Shown: positions 25,232 through 33,023 of the stretch, piece by piece
Layout of the letters: each line of letters opens with the position of its first letter
Position numbering within the stretch: position 1 is the first letter of the stretch
NCBI GenBank assembly: GCA_021740045.1
Contig: JAIPAP010000023.1
Coordinates: 1 to 41,206, forward strand
Source of the DNA: Bacteroidales bacterium
GTDB taxonomy: Bacteria > Bacteroidota > Bacteroidia > Bacteroidales > JAIPAP01
Direction of reading: 5' to 3'
DNA length: 41,206 nucleotides
Position numbers and translations under genes: made by a program
The notes under the pieces: model-generated
What the model was told of the DNA's origin: nothing
The model's database searches: none
What the model saw: only the letters and a program-made list of their open reading frames with translations

Positions 25232-26245
25232 TTATTCATATTCTTTTTTTAAAATTTCTTTCAATCCTTCCGTAGCATAGGTTTTCAAATTCCCGTTTTG
25301 ATCGGAATAAATAAAGTAGCCAGCCATATCCTGGCGCTCTTGTAAAAATGATTTGGCTTCATCAAGCCCCATCACCATAAATGCTGTGGCAAATCCATCG
25401 GCCGTAGCGCAGTCATCAGCCACCACCGATGCACTCAGCAAAGAATGCTGCACCGGGTAACCGGTTTTGGGATTAATGGTATGAGAATATCGCACCCCCC
25501 CTTTTTCATAATACTTCCGGTAATTGCCCGAAGTAGCCATAGCCCTATCCTTGAGGTTGACAATAGCTTTCAAGGTCCGTTCATCCTCCTTCGACTCGGC
25601 CGGCTTTTCAATACCCACTTTCCAATGCTCTCCGGATGGTTTTTTTCCCTTTGCCAGCACTTCACCCCCAATATCCACAAGATATCTATTAATTCCTTTG
25701 GATTCAAGATATTTGCCGAGCAGATCTACGGAATAACCCTGGGCAATAGCATTAAAATCGATGCTGATACGCGGATCCTCCTTTACAATTTTTCCGTCTT
25801 TTAATTTCACAGCTTTATAGTTCACCAGTTGAAGGAGGCTATCAATTACAGCATCATTCACTTCCATGCGATCGGTAAAACCAAAACCCCAGGCGTTAAC
25901 AAGTGGGCCAACGGTAATGTCGAAAGCGCCTCCTGTAGCTTTGGAAATTTCAGCAGATCGATGGAGCAATTCCCGGACGATAGGATCTGTTAAAGCTTGC
26001 AAATCATCGCTATTAATCTTTGAAATGGTGGAACTATCAACATACACCGAAGCCGATTGATCAAATGCCTTTAAAATGGAATCGACTTCATGTTGCAGGT
26101 TACGCTCCTGTTGATCAAAATACGTAACAGCATAATAAGTCCCCTGTGCCAGCCCCTGAAAATGAACTTTTCCGGGATTATTAAACGACTTACATCCTGA
26201 AAATAAGATAATTATACTAAGCAAAAAAATAGTTACTGTTCTCAT
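25232..26245 (-). CDS. apbE: FAD:protein FMN transferase (ApbE), lipoprotein
   Basis: A 337-residue exported flavin transferase. The lipobox LFSGC places the lipidated Cys at residue 18. Family motifs are SKATGGAFDITVGPLVNAWGFG (quoted in part: GGAFDITVGPLVNAWGFG), VDIGGEVLAKG, SHTINPKTG and DDCATADGFATAFMVMG, the last carrying the Mg/FAD-binding residues. It attaches FMN covalently to Thr in proteins such as NqrB/NqrC or RnfG/RnfD on the periplasmic side. Its convergent neighbour is NqrM-like, which supports Na+-NQR as the target. The length is normal. Its promoter should lie in 26246-26330; no clear motif was found. Confidence 0.95.
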   Translation of the reverse strand: MRTVTIFLLSIIILFSGCKSFNNPGKVHFQGLAQGTYYAVTYFDQQERNLQHEVDSILKAFDQSASVYVDSSTISKINSDDLQALTDPIVRELLHRSAEISKATGGAFDITVGPLVNAWGFGFTDRMEVNDAVIDSLLQLVNYKAVKLKDGKIVKEDPRISIDFNAIAQGYSVDLLGKYLESKGINRYLVDIGGEVLAKGKKPSGEHWKVGIEKPAESKEDERTLKAIVNLKDRAMATSGNYRKYYEKGGVRYSHTINPKTGYPVQHSLLSASVVADDCATADGFATAFMVMGLDEAKSFLQERQDMAGYFIYSDQNGNLKTYATEGLKEILKKEYE

Positions 26246-26492
26246 CTTTGTTTGAAATATCGGTTCAACTAAAGGTTACTATTTTATAACCAGTTTAATG
26301 GAACAAATATGATACTTTTATAAGAGTATCCGAAATTTTTCCAATTTCCGGGACTAACAAAAATCTTAACGACCTGGAACGTGCTGTTGGCCTCATAAAA
26401 CCGGTTTTTCAGCTGAAAAGGGCAAAATAAATTGATAAAACTGATAAATTGTAACATTGCATTTGTTACTTTTAAGGGATTAAATAAAAGAT
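26246..26492. other. Divergent intergenic region between apbE and the CoA-binding gene
   Basis: 247 bp carrying promoters for both directions. A 14-bp perfect palindrome, TTTTCAGCTGAAAA (26406-26419), sits near the middle and could be a regulator site. Near 26463, TTTGTTACTTTTA resembles a promoter on the plus strand but misses the final G of the consensus. Confidence 0.35.
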
Positions 26493-26978
26493 ATGGTTAC
26501 ACTAGATGCAATTAAGGAATTTTTAGCACAAAGTGACATAGCAGTCGCCGGGGTTTCAAGAGACCCCAAAAAATTCGGAAATATGATTTTAAAAGAGCTT
26601 CGCGACAAAGGATTTAAGGTATATCCGATAAATCCTCATGCCGAAAAGCTGGAAGATGAAACATGCTACCACTCTGTGGCGGAATTACCAGCTCACATTA
26701 ACGCTCTTATAATCAACACTCCCGGAGAAGTTACTACAAAGATAACCGAAGAAGCGATTAAAAAGGGCATCAATTACATATGGATACAGCAAGGTGCCGA
26801 AGACGAAAAAGCCATACAAGCAGCCAAAAGCGCTAAGGCTACCCTCGTCCATAATCAATGTATTTTGATGCATGCTGCACCGGTGAAATCCATTCATGCC
26901 GTACACCGGTTTTTTTATAAGTTGTTCGGAATTTTTCCAAAGCCTGCAAAACATGAAAAACCAATCTCTCTCAGTTAA
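26493..26978 (+). CDS. CoA-binding domain protein (YccU-like)
   Basis: A 161-residue protein with a Rossmann CoA-binding domain. IAVAGVSRDPKKFGN, VYPINPHAEKLEDE and LVHNQCILMHAAP are typical of the YccU/CoA-binding family, also seen as the CoA-binding domain of succinyl-CoA synthetase. The biochemical role of stand-alone members is not established; acyl-CoA or CoA binding is the usual suggestion. The C-terminal HAVHRFFYKLFGIFP tail looks amphipathic. The last 26 bp overlap the following gene, so they are probably translated together. Confidence 0.88.
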   Translation: MVTLDAIKEFLAQSDIAVAGVSRDPKKFGNMILKELRDKGFKVYPINPHAEKLEDETCYHSVAELPAHINALIINTPGEVTTKITEEAIKKGINYIWIQQGAEDEKAIQAAKSAKATLVHNQCILMHAAPVKSIHAVHRFFYKLFGIFPKPAKHEKPISLS

Positions 26979-27960
26979 TGAAGAACAATGCATCAAGACA
27001 GGTGTGGTCCTGAAAAAACTGGATGTTAAGCAAAAGTTCTATGAACGCCGGTTTCTGAAACTGTCTCAGCAGGAAAATAACTGGTCTGATGCCTGTTATT
27101 TTGCTGTAGCCATCTGCCATCAAACCCATAAGCTTTATCATCCCATCCTTAACCTGCAGGGCTGGAATTATCTCGAAGAAGTATTTGCCGATTTTATTGA
27201 GGAGGAAAATGAGCTAATCAAGCCCACTTCATTAGCAGCGATGGCAGTTCGGGAGATCGAAGATAGTCTTTGTTCGGTTTTTAGTCATGACAGTTACCCC
27301 GATCATTGTGCCTTAGACAGGCTGGGTGAACGTGCAAAACTCATGCATGAAGCTGCCCTTTTCCTGACAGAAAATTTCAGCGGTTCGTTCTTAAATCTTT
27401 TAAAGCATAGCCAGGGGTATTTATTTAATCGCGGGCAGGGTTTATATGAGATTCTTGAGCAGATCAATCCCTATTCCGATCCTTTAAGGAAAAAGTCCTC
27501 ATTTTTGATCAAATTAATACAGGACGCCGGTATAATTGATTTGCAAGATCCGGAAAACTATATCCCTATTGTTGATTACCATATGCAGCGTGTACTACTG
27601 CGCATGGGATGCATTGAAGTTGAAGATAATGATTTACGTAAAAAAATAATGCAACGGGTTCCAATGGAATCGGATAAGCCATTCCGTGAGGCAGCCATTG
27701 AAGCCTTTGGCATAATCGCTGAACACTCGGGGCACAGCCTTGCTGTAATGAATGATTTTTTCTGGCCCCTCGGAAGAAGCTGTTGCCATGAAACCACCTT
27801 ATGTAAGACCGGATTTTGTTCGAAGAACCCCTGTACCTTTAAAAAGATGACAACGGTGGAAGATCATACCCAATGTTTTTTCAGCGAAGTGTGCAAGGGA
27901 GCCGGTTTATCGGCCTATCGCAAGCTTTGGCAACCTGTTGTGGAAACTCATTACTATTAA
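26953..27960 (+). CDS. Unrecognised Cys-rich protein, possibly related to queuosine-salvage/HhH glycosylase folds
   Basis: 335 residues from ATG 26953, inside the end of the CoA-binding gene; the track start at 26896 overlaps further. I do not recognise it firmly. The middle has FSGSFLNLLKHSQG, then PIVDYHMQRVLLRMGCIEV, an order that recalls the queuosine 5'-phosphate N-glycosylase family (DUF2419) and HhH-type glycosylases, from memory only. The C-terminus has a cysteine cluster CCHETTLCKTGFCSKNPC and a later CFFSEVC, plausibly an Fe-S or zinc site. It sits between the CoA-binding gene and a HIT hydrolase (one base separates its stop from the HIT start codon), so the three may be one operon. 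Any function is inference. Confidence 0.65.
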   Translation: MKNQSLSVNEEQCIKTGVVLKKLDVKQKFYERRFLKLSQQENNWSDACYFAVAICHQTHKLYHPILNLQGWNYLEEVFADFIEEENELIKPTSLAAMAVREIEDSLCSVFSHDSYPDHCALDRLGERAKLMHEAALFLTENFSGSFLNLLKHSQGYLFNRGQGLYEILEQINPYSDPLRKKSSFLIKLIQDAGIIDLQDPENYIPIVDYHMQRVLLRMGCIEVEDNDLRKKIMQRVPMESDKPFREAAIEAFGIIAEHSGHSLAVMNDFFWPLGRSCCHETTLCKTGFCSKNPCTFKKMTTVEDHTQCFFSEVCKGAGLSAYRKLWQPVVETHYY

Positions 27961-27961
27961 T

Positions 27962-28438
27962 ATGAAGGAAAAAGAGCAATGCCCGTTTTGTGCCCCGGAG
28001 ATCAGGGAAAGTGTGTTTGATGAATCGGAGCATTTTATGGCCATATATAACCTTGCTCCCATCCTGCCCGGGCATTCGATGATAATACCCAAAACCCATT
28101 ACTCGGGAATTTTGGAACTCCCAAAAGATCATTTTATTGAGATGATGCTGTTTAGCCGGGAAGTGGTTAAGCTGCTTACAAAGGCTTTTAACACTAGCTC
28201 ATTCAACTGGACAGTGCAGGAAAAAGAACCTGCCGGGCAAACCTTAGAGCATCTCCATCTGCACATTATTCCCCGGAAAACAGGCGACCTGCAAAAGCCG
28301 GGGGACTGGTTTCCCGAGATGCAAAAATCGGAGGAGCAACTCATTGATAGTGAACTCCGGCCCAGGTTATCCGGTAAGGAAATGCAAAAGCGGGTAGCTT
28401 ACATCAAACAGTTCAAATCATCCCATAAAGAAGATTGA
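27962..28438 (+). CDS. HIT-family nucleotide hydrolase
   Basis: A 158-residue HIT protein from ATG 27962; the track start eight codons earlier overlaps the previous gene. The catalytic triad motif HLHLHIIPR is intact, preceded by QTLEHLHLH, with a CPFCAPE zinc-type opening typical of HIT/Hint proteins. Members hydrolyse dinucleoside polyphosphates or AMP-amidates. PILPGHSMIIPKTHY is the usual N-terminal block. Its 3' end overlaps the 3' end of the convergent EamA transporter gene by 21 bp. Confidence 0.93.
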   Translation: MKEKEQCPFCAPEIRESVFDESEHFMAIYNLAPILPGHSMIIPKTHYSGILELPKDHFIEMMLFSREVVKLLTKAFNTSSFNWTVQEKEPAGQTLEHLHLHIIPRKTGDLQKPGDWFPEMQKSEEQLIDSELRPRLSGKEMQKRVAYIKQFKSSHKED

Positions 28439-29350
28439 TACACCAATAACGGCAATCAATGCCCCGATAATCTCAGCCACTCTCAGCTTTTCCTTGAATA
28501 ACAGAACAGCCGGAGCAATAATGATCACCGGGGTGATGCTCATTAAAGTGGAGGCAATACCGGTGGTTGTATATTTCACCGCCAGTAACGAAAAGGATAC
28601 CCCGAGGAAAGGGCCGAAAAATGACCCGATGCTAATACCGGTCATGGCCTTGCCATTAGTTAGGGCCTTTCCAACACGTTTCCATCTTCTGATGAAGGTA
28701 AATATCAATGAAAATCCAACTGCACCCGCTATCACCCTGATTTGAGTAGCGGCAAAAGGATCGTAATCCTGCATGCCATATTTGCTCAATACAAGACCTA
28801 CCCCCTGCCCGGCTGCACCTCCAAGCCCAAGCAATAAGCCTATTGGAGACAGATTAACGTTAAATCTGGGTCTTTTGCGCTTTTCGGGGGTTGAAATGCG
28901 TTCAATATTAGTCTCCCTTTTCAGGATCACCAGGATGATGCCGGTAAGGGTAAGAGTCATTCCTACAAAATTCATCAACGTAAAAACTTCTCCCATGATC
29001 AACCATCCGGCAAAAGCAGCAATGGGTGGAGTTAATGACATGATCACACTGGATATACGTGCCCCGATCACCACAAAAGCCTGGAACAGGCATAGATCGC
29101 CTATCACAAAACCTACCAACCCGGACAACGCCAGCCATGTCCAGTTGTGCATGGAAGCATCCGTGGGAAAGAATTTCCCTCTTGTAATAAAGGTATATAA
29201 GCTTAAGATGAATATCGCAATGATGAGTCGTATTAAGTTTACGGTGAGTGAGCCGACCTTTTTCCCTGCCGATTCAAACGCAATACCCGTTACAGCCCAG
29301 CACATGGCAGTGACCAGTGCGGCAAGTTCTCCATAGTGATCTTCAATCAT
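28418..29350 (-). CDS. EamA-family (DMT superfamily) membrane transporter
   Basis: A 310-residue inner-membrane protein with about ten hydrophobic segments in two homologous EamA halves. The first half has LAALVTAMCWAVTGIAFE and SLTPPIAAFAGWLIMGE; the second repeats it with SITPVIIIAPAVLLFKE near the end. Family members export amino acids or metabolites, but the substrate cannot be inferred. It is transcribed alone on the minus strand, convergent with the HIT gene and divergent from yigZ. Confidence 0.9.
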   Translation of the reverse strand: MIEDHYGELAALVTAMCWAVTGIAFESAGKKVGSLTVNLIRLIIAIFILSLYTFITRGKFFPTDASMHNWTWLALSGLVGFVIGDLCLFQAFVVIGARISSVIMSLTPPIAAFAGWLIMGEVFTLMNFVGMTLTLTGIILVILKRETNIERISTPEKRKRPRFNVNLSPIGLLLGLGGAAGQGVGLVLSKYGMQDYDPFAATQIRVIAGAVGFSLIFTFIRRWKRVGKALTNGKAMTGISIGSFFGPFLGVSFSLLAVKYTTTGIASTLMSITPVIIIAPAVLLFKEKLRVAEIIGALIAVIGVSIFFMG

Positions 29351-29410
29351 TTATCATCCTTTTAGTTCATTCATCATAGCAGCGAAAATAAGATTTTATC
29401 CCTAATTCAT

Positions 29411-29418
29411 TACCTTTG
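29411..29418 (+). promoter_or_regulatory. Probable -7 promoter element before the YigZ gene
   Basis: TACCTTTG matches TAnnTTTG, 22 bases before the ATG at 29441. The -33 region has no TTG at the ideal distance. Confidence 0.45.
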
Positions 29419-29440
29419 CCCATTAAATAGGTATACTTCG

Positions 29441-30058
29441 ATGGAGCAGGAGCAGGATCAATACCAAACCATTAAGGTGGAATCGCAAGGCTATTATAAG
29501 GATAGGGGCAGCAAGTTCATATCCTGCGCAATACCCGTGCAATCGGAGGAAGAAGCCATGAACCGCCTCAATGAACTGAAAAGCAAGTATTACGATGCAC
29601 GGCATCATTGCTTTGCTTATCAAATTGGTGTTGATGATCCCTTATGGCGGCAAAATGATGACGGCGAGCCCTCGGGAACAGCCGGCCGGCCCATTTATGG
29701 TCAAATTATGAGTTATGAACTCACCAATATCATCATCGTTGTGATTCGTTATTTCGGCGGTGTTAAGCTGGGTGTAAGGGGACTGATCAATGCTTATAAA
29801 TATGCCGCCCAGGATGCCCTTGACAAGGCTCACATCATTACCAAAACCCGCAAAGACCTTTATAAAGTTACTTACGATTACCCGCTCATGAACGAGGTGA
29901 TGCGTATTATTAAGGAGGAAAATCTCGATCAGCGAGTTACGGATTTTGGCTTGGACTGCAAAATAACATTTGCGGTGCGGCAAAAAGAATCAATAAAAGT
30001 AAAAAAGTACTTTGACAATATTAGAAAAGTAAAGCTCGAATATGTTGGCGAGGAATAG
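29441..30058 (+). CDS. YigZ/IMPACT family protein (UPF0029)
   Basis: A 205-residue protein of the YigZ family, related to eukaryotic IMPACT. The signature DGEPSGTAGRPIYGQI, HHCFAYQIG and VVIRYFGGVKLGVRGLINAY blocks are clear (the last quoted in part). An N-terminal UPF0029 domain is followed by a C-terminal DUF1949-like ferredoxin-type domain. YigZ binds nucleic acids or acts in translation control; the exact role is unsettled. Its 3' end lies 16 bp from the convergent thioesterase. Confidence 0.9.
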   Translation: MEQEQDQYQTIKVESQGYYKDRGSKFISCAIPVQSEEEAMNRLNELKSKYYDARHHCFAYQIGVDDPLWRQNDDGEPSGTAGRPIYGQIMSYELTNIIIVVIRYFGGVKLGVRGLINAYKYAAQDALDKAHIITKTRKDLYKVTYDYPLMNEVMRIIKEENLDQRVTDFGLDCKITFAVRQKESIKVKKYFDNIRKVKLEYVGEE

Positions 30059-30074
30059 ATATGCGCTTAACCCC

Positions 30075-30482
30075 TTACCTTAAGCGTTTTTCCAGCTTTT
30101 TTATAAACCAGGCCGGAGCTTCAACCGGGCGCATGCTTTGCTTATCGACAAAGACCAGCACCGTAGAGGCTTTACTTAGCAATTCCTTATCGCTGTTGTA
30201 AATCTCATAATCGAAGTGAATCCTGGTTTTTGGAATATCTTGGATAATGGTTCGAATGGTAAGCAAATCATCATAATAGGCAGGCCTAATGTATTTAATA
30301 TTCATGGAGAGAACCGGCATAATTACCCCGCTTTCCTCCATAGCCCTGTAGCTGGTTTTGAGCTCACGCATGGCCTCTACACGACCAATCTCCAGGTATT
30401 GAGCGTAATTGCCGTAATACACGTAACCCATTTGATCGGTCTCAGCATAGCGCACTCGTAATTGCGTTTCGGAATTGAACAT
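30075..30482 (-). CDS. YbgC-like acyl-CoA thioesterase (hotdog fold)
   Basis: 135 residues from ATG 30482; the track uses a TTG nine codons earlier. The motif YAETDQMGYVYYGNYAQYLEIGR contains the catalytic Asp of the 4-hydroxybenzoyl-CoA thioesterase/YbgC family (quoted block YAETDQMGYVYYG). MNIKYIRPAYYDDLLTIRT is the second family block. It hydrolyses acyl-CoA in the cytoplasm; YbgC in proteobacteria works with Tol-Pal and phospholipid metabolism, but no tol genes are here. The gap to dnaA holds no other gene. Confidence 0.9.
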   Translation of the reverse strand: MFNSETQLRVRYAETDQMGYVYYGNYAQYLEIGRVEAMRELKTSYRAMEESGVIMPVLSMNIKYIRPAYYDDLLTIRTIIQDIPKTRIHFDYEIYNSDKELLSKASTVLVFVDKQSMRPVEAPAWFIKKLEKRLR

Positions 30483-30509
30483 AAGTTTTCTTTTTAAATG
30501 CTTGGGCAA

Positions 30510-30984
30510 AAATAGAAAAATGAGATTTATACATGGTTCAGGGCTATTTTTGTTAAATGAAGTTTAACATTTAGACCCAATAAAAATTAATACGCCTGAA
30601 CACATAGCGCTGATCTACTGACCGAAAACTTATTTAGATTTCTTGTGGAATTAACATTTAAATTAATATTATTTTATATCTTCGCTCCCGTGATTTTATC
30701 TGGTTCTAAACCAGCGGTCTTCAATTTAAGAATTCTTAAAATGATTGTTAATCAAGTGTTAAAGATATGAACGGCTTCTTTTATATTAATGAAAAATTTG
30801 ATTAACATCAATAGTAGTTAATCTTTTTTTTTAACTTTTATTAAAACATCTTTGCTCATGCTTCTGATCGGGAATGATGATGGCTGGTAGCCTACACTCC
30901 AGTACTATAACTGACTAACTCGCAAGCTTTTAGACAAATAGAATCGAATGAATTGTTAATGCTTTAATCATTAAAGATTTTTAG
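30510..30984. other. AT-rich dnaA upstream region with several inverted repeats
   Basis: 475 bp between the divergent thioesterase and dnaA, without a gene. Four perfect inverted repeats: TGTTAAA/TTTAACA (30551-30569), CTGGTT/AACCAG (30700-30714), GATTAAC/GTTAATC followed by nine T (30800-30832), and CTTTAAT-C-ATTAAAG (30962-30976), the last nine bases before the dnaA ATG. The third resembles a terminator or attenuator. TAnnTTTG-like promoters are only near-matches (for example TATCTTCG). Typical DnaA boxes (TTATNCACA) were looked for and not seen, so an origin here is not supported. Confidence 0.5.
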
Positions 30985-32427
30985 ATGAAGGAAATTAATC
31001 ACAAGGAGGTTTGGGACAACTGTCTGCGAATAATAAAAGATAACATTAATCATCAAAGCTTTAAGACATGGTTTCTCCCGATAAAGCCAGTACGATTACA
31101 AAACAATGTTTTAACCATACAAGTACCGAGTCAGTTCTTTTACGAATGGCTCGAGGAACATTACATCAGTTTATTGAAAAAAACAATCAAAAAAGAACTT
31201 GGCGCTAATGGACGGCTTGAGTATAGCGTAGTAATGGATGGTTCTTCCCACAACAATAAGAATCCCTATACCATAAAGGTGCCGACCAGTAACCGGAAAG
31301 CTACTCAAAATCCGTCCGTATCCATGCCCATTGATATTAATCAGGGATCGTCGAAAGAGATACCCAATCCTTTTATTATACCTGGCTTAAAGAAGATCAA
31401 AGTACATTCGCAACTGATTGAGTCCTATTCATTCGAAAACTTTGTGGAAGGCGATTGTAACCGGTTGGCCCGCTCGGCCGGATACGCCGTAGCCAACAAT
31501 CCCGGAAAAACTTCTTTCAATCCCTTATTTATATACAGTCAGGTTGGCTTGGGTAAAACCCACCTGGCACACGCCATCGGGATACAGGCCAAGAACACCC
31601 ACCCTAACAAAACAGTACTGTATGTTTCGGCCGAACAGTTTATTCAGCAGTTCATCGAAGCTGTAAGAAATAATAACCAAAACGACTTTATCCATTTTTA
31701 CCAGATGATCGATGTGCTGATCATCGATGATATTCAATTTTTATCGGGGAAGGAAAAAACCCAGGATGTTTTCTTTCACATTTTTAATTACCTGCATCAA
31801 AAGGGGAAGCAAATCATTATAACATCCGATAAGCCTCCGGTTGAAATGAAAGGAATCGAAACCCGCTTGCTTTCGAGGTTTAAATGGGGGCTTGCCGCCG
31901 ACTTAACGGTACCTTCACTTGAGGTGCGAATTGCTATCCTGAATAAACGATTATATAATGATGGTATTGAAATTCCTTATGAAGTTATTGAATATTTAGC
32001 CTACAGCATTACCACCAATATCAGGGAACTCGAAGGTGCTCTTATCTCCATTATGGCGCAGGCCTCATTAAATAAAAAGGAGATCACCATCGATCTGGCC
32101 AAGCAGATGATCGATAAATTTGTGAAAAACACCTCCAAAGAGATTTCCATTGATTATATCCAAAAAATGGTAAGCGATTATTTTAACATACCTACCGAAT
32201 TAATCAATTCTAAAACCCGCAAGCGCGAAGTAGTTCAGGCGCGGCAACTGGCTATGTTCTTTTCAAAAAAACATACCAAAGCCTCACTGGCTACCATTGG
32301 ACTGCATTGCGGCAATAAAGATCATGCAACGGTACTGCATGCCTGCAAAACCGTGAATAACCTTATCGATACCGACAAGCAATTCCGTCATCACGTTGAT
32401 GAATTGAGTAAGCGGATCAAAATTTAG
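30985..32427 (+). CDS. dnaA: Chromosomal replication initiator DnaA
   Basis: A 480-residue AAA+ initiator that binds DnaA boxes and melts the origin. Domain I is N-terminal (FKTWFLPIKPV), followed by a low-complexity linker around residue 85-140. Walker A is GLGKTHLAHAIG (about 188), Walker B is VLIIDDIQFLSGK, and the C-terminal helix-turn-helix has the DnaA signature GNKDHATVLHACKTV. The length is normal. The start ATG 30985 is supported by conserved N-terminal residues. It is followed by an intrinsic terminator and is transcribed alone, with no dnaN neighbour, as is common in Bacteroidota. Confidence 0.98.
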   Translation: MKEINHKEVWDNCLRIIKDNINHQSFKTWFLPIKPVRLQNNVLTIQVPSQFFYEWLEEHYISLLKKTIKKELGANGRLEYSVVMDGSSHNNKNPYTIKVPTSNRKATQNPSVSMPIDINQGSSKEIPNPFIIPGLKKIKVHSQLIESYSFENFVEGDCNRLARSAGYAVANNPGKTSFNPLFIYSQVGLGKTHLAHAIGIQAKNTHPNKTVLYVSAEQFIQQFIEAVRNNNQNDFIHFYQMIDVLIIDDIQFLSGKEKTQDVFFHIFNYLHQKGKQIIITSDKPPVEMKGIETRLLSRFKWGLAADLTVPSLEVRIAILNKRLYNDGIEIPYEVIEYLAYSITTNIRELEGALISIMAQASLNKKEITIDLAKQMIDKFVKNTSKEISIDYIQKMVSDYFNIPTELINSKTRKREVVQARQLAMFFSKKHTKASLATIGLHCGNKDHATVLHACKTVNNLIDTDKQFRHHVDELSKRIKI

Positions 32428-32437
32428 CATAATTTGG

Positions 32438-32458
32438 AGGTGCATTTTACACCTTTTT
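32438..32458 (+). terminator. Intrinsic terminator after dnaA
   Basis: AGGTG (32438-32442) pairs with CACCT (32450-32454), followed by TTTTT. The stem is short, so efficiency is uncertain. Confidence 0.6.
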
Positions 32459-32462
32459 AGTG

Positions 32463-32470
32463 TATATTTG
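32463..32470 (+). promoter_or_regulatory. Probable -7 promoter element before the phosphatase gene
   Basis: TATATTTG matches TAnnTTTG and lies just after the dnaA terminator. No TTG sits at 19-nt spacing; the ATG is 77 nt downstream. Confidence 0.4.
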
Positions 32471-32546
32471 TAGGAGCCTGAAGCTGCTTTTCGAAAAAAT
32501 GGGGGTAGCCTAAGCATAGTGAGATTAACCATTAAATTTCAGATAA

Positions 32547-33023
32547 ATGAAAATACTATTTGTATGTCTGGGCAATATTTGCAGGTCACCGCTGGCAGCG
32601 GGGATCCTTAGGAAAAAGATCGATGAGCGTAACCTTGATGTCGAAGTTGAATCGGCTGGGTTTGAACCTCATCATATCGGGCAAGAAGCCGAGCAAAGGA
32701 CTATTGATATTGCGAAAGCACATGGGGTGGATATTATTAAACACGGTATGCGCATGTTTTCTGCTGAGGATTTCGACACCTTTGACCGGATTTATGTGAT
32801 GGATCAGAAAAATTACCGAGACGTAACGGAAATGGCCCGTAATGAGGAAGATATGAAGAAGGTGGATTTTTTATTGAACGTTATCGAACCTGGCGTCAAT
32901 AAAATTATTGCTGACCCCTATTATGGCACTAGTGCTGATTTTGAAAAGGTTTTCCTGAAACTGGATAAGGCGTGTGAAATAATAGCAAACTCAATTGAAC
33001 AGCAAAAACGAGCAACAACTTAA
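32547..33023 (+). CDS. Low-molecular-weight protein tyrosine phosphatase
   Basis: A 158-residue phosphatase with the catalytic loop CLGNICRSP near the N-terminus (Cys7, Arg13) and the general-acid DPYYG block near residue 128. It dephosphorylates phosphotyrosine proteins; bacterial members often control capsule kinases, but arsenate-reductase-like members exist. Its stop codon overlaps the next start (TAATG at 33021-33025), so it is translationally coupled to the dehydratase, with no obvious functional link. Confidence 0.93.
   Translation: MKILFVCLGNICRSPLAAGILRKKIDERNLDVEVESAGFEPHHIGQEAEQRTIDIAKAHGVDIIKHGMRMFSAEDFDTFDRIYVMDQKNYRDVTEMARNEEDMKKVDFLLNVIEPGVNKIIADPYYGTSADFEKVFLKLDKACEIIANSIEQQKRATT

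Noticed and set aside
30510-30984. Replication origin next to dnaA
   Set aside because: No TTATNCACA-type DnaA box cluster was found by eye; only AT-rich inverted repeats, and Bacteroidota origins are often not beside dnaA.
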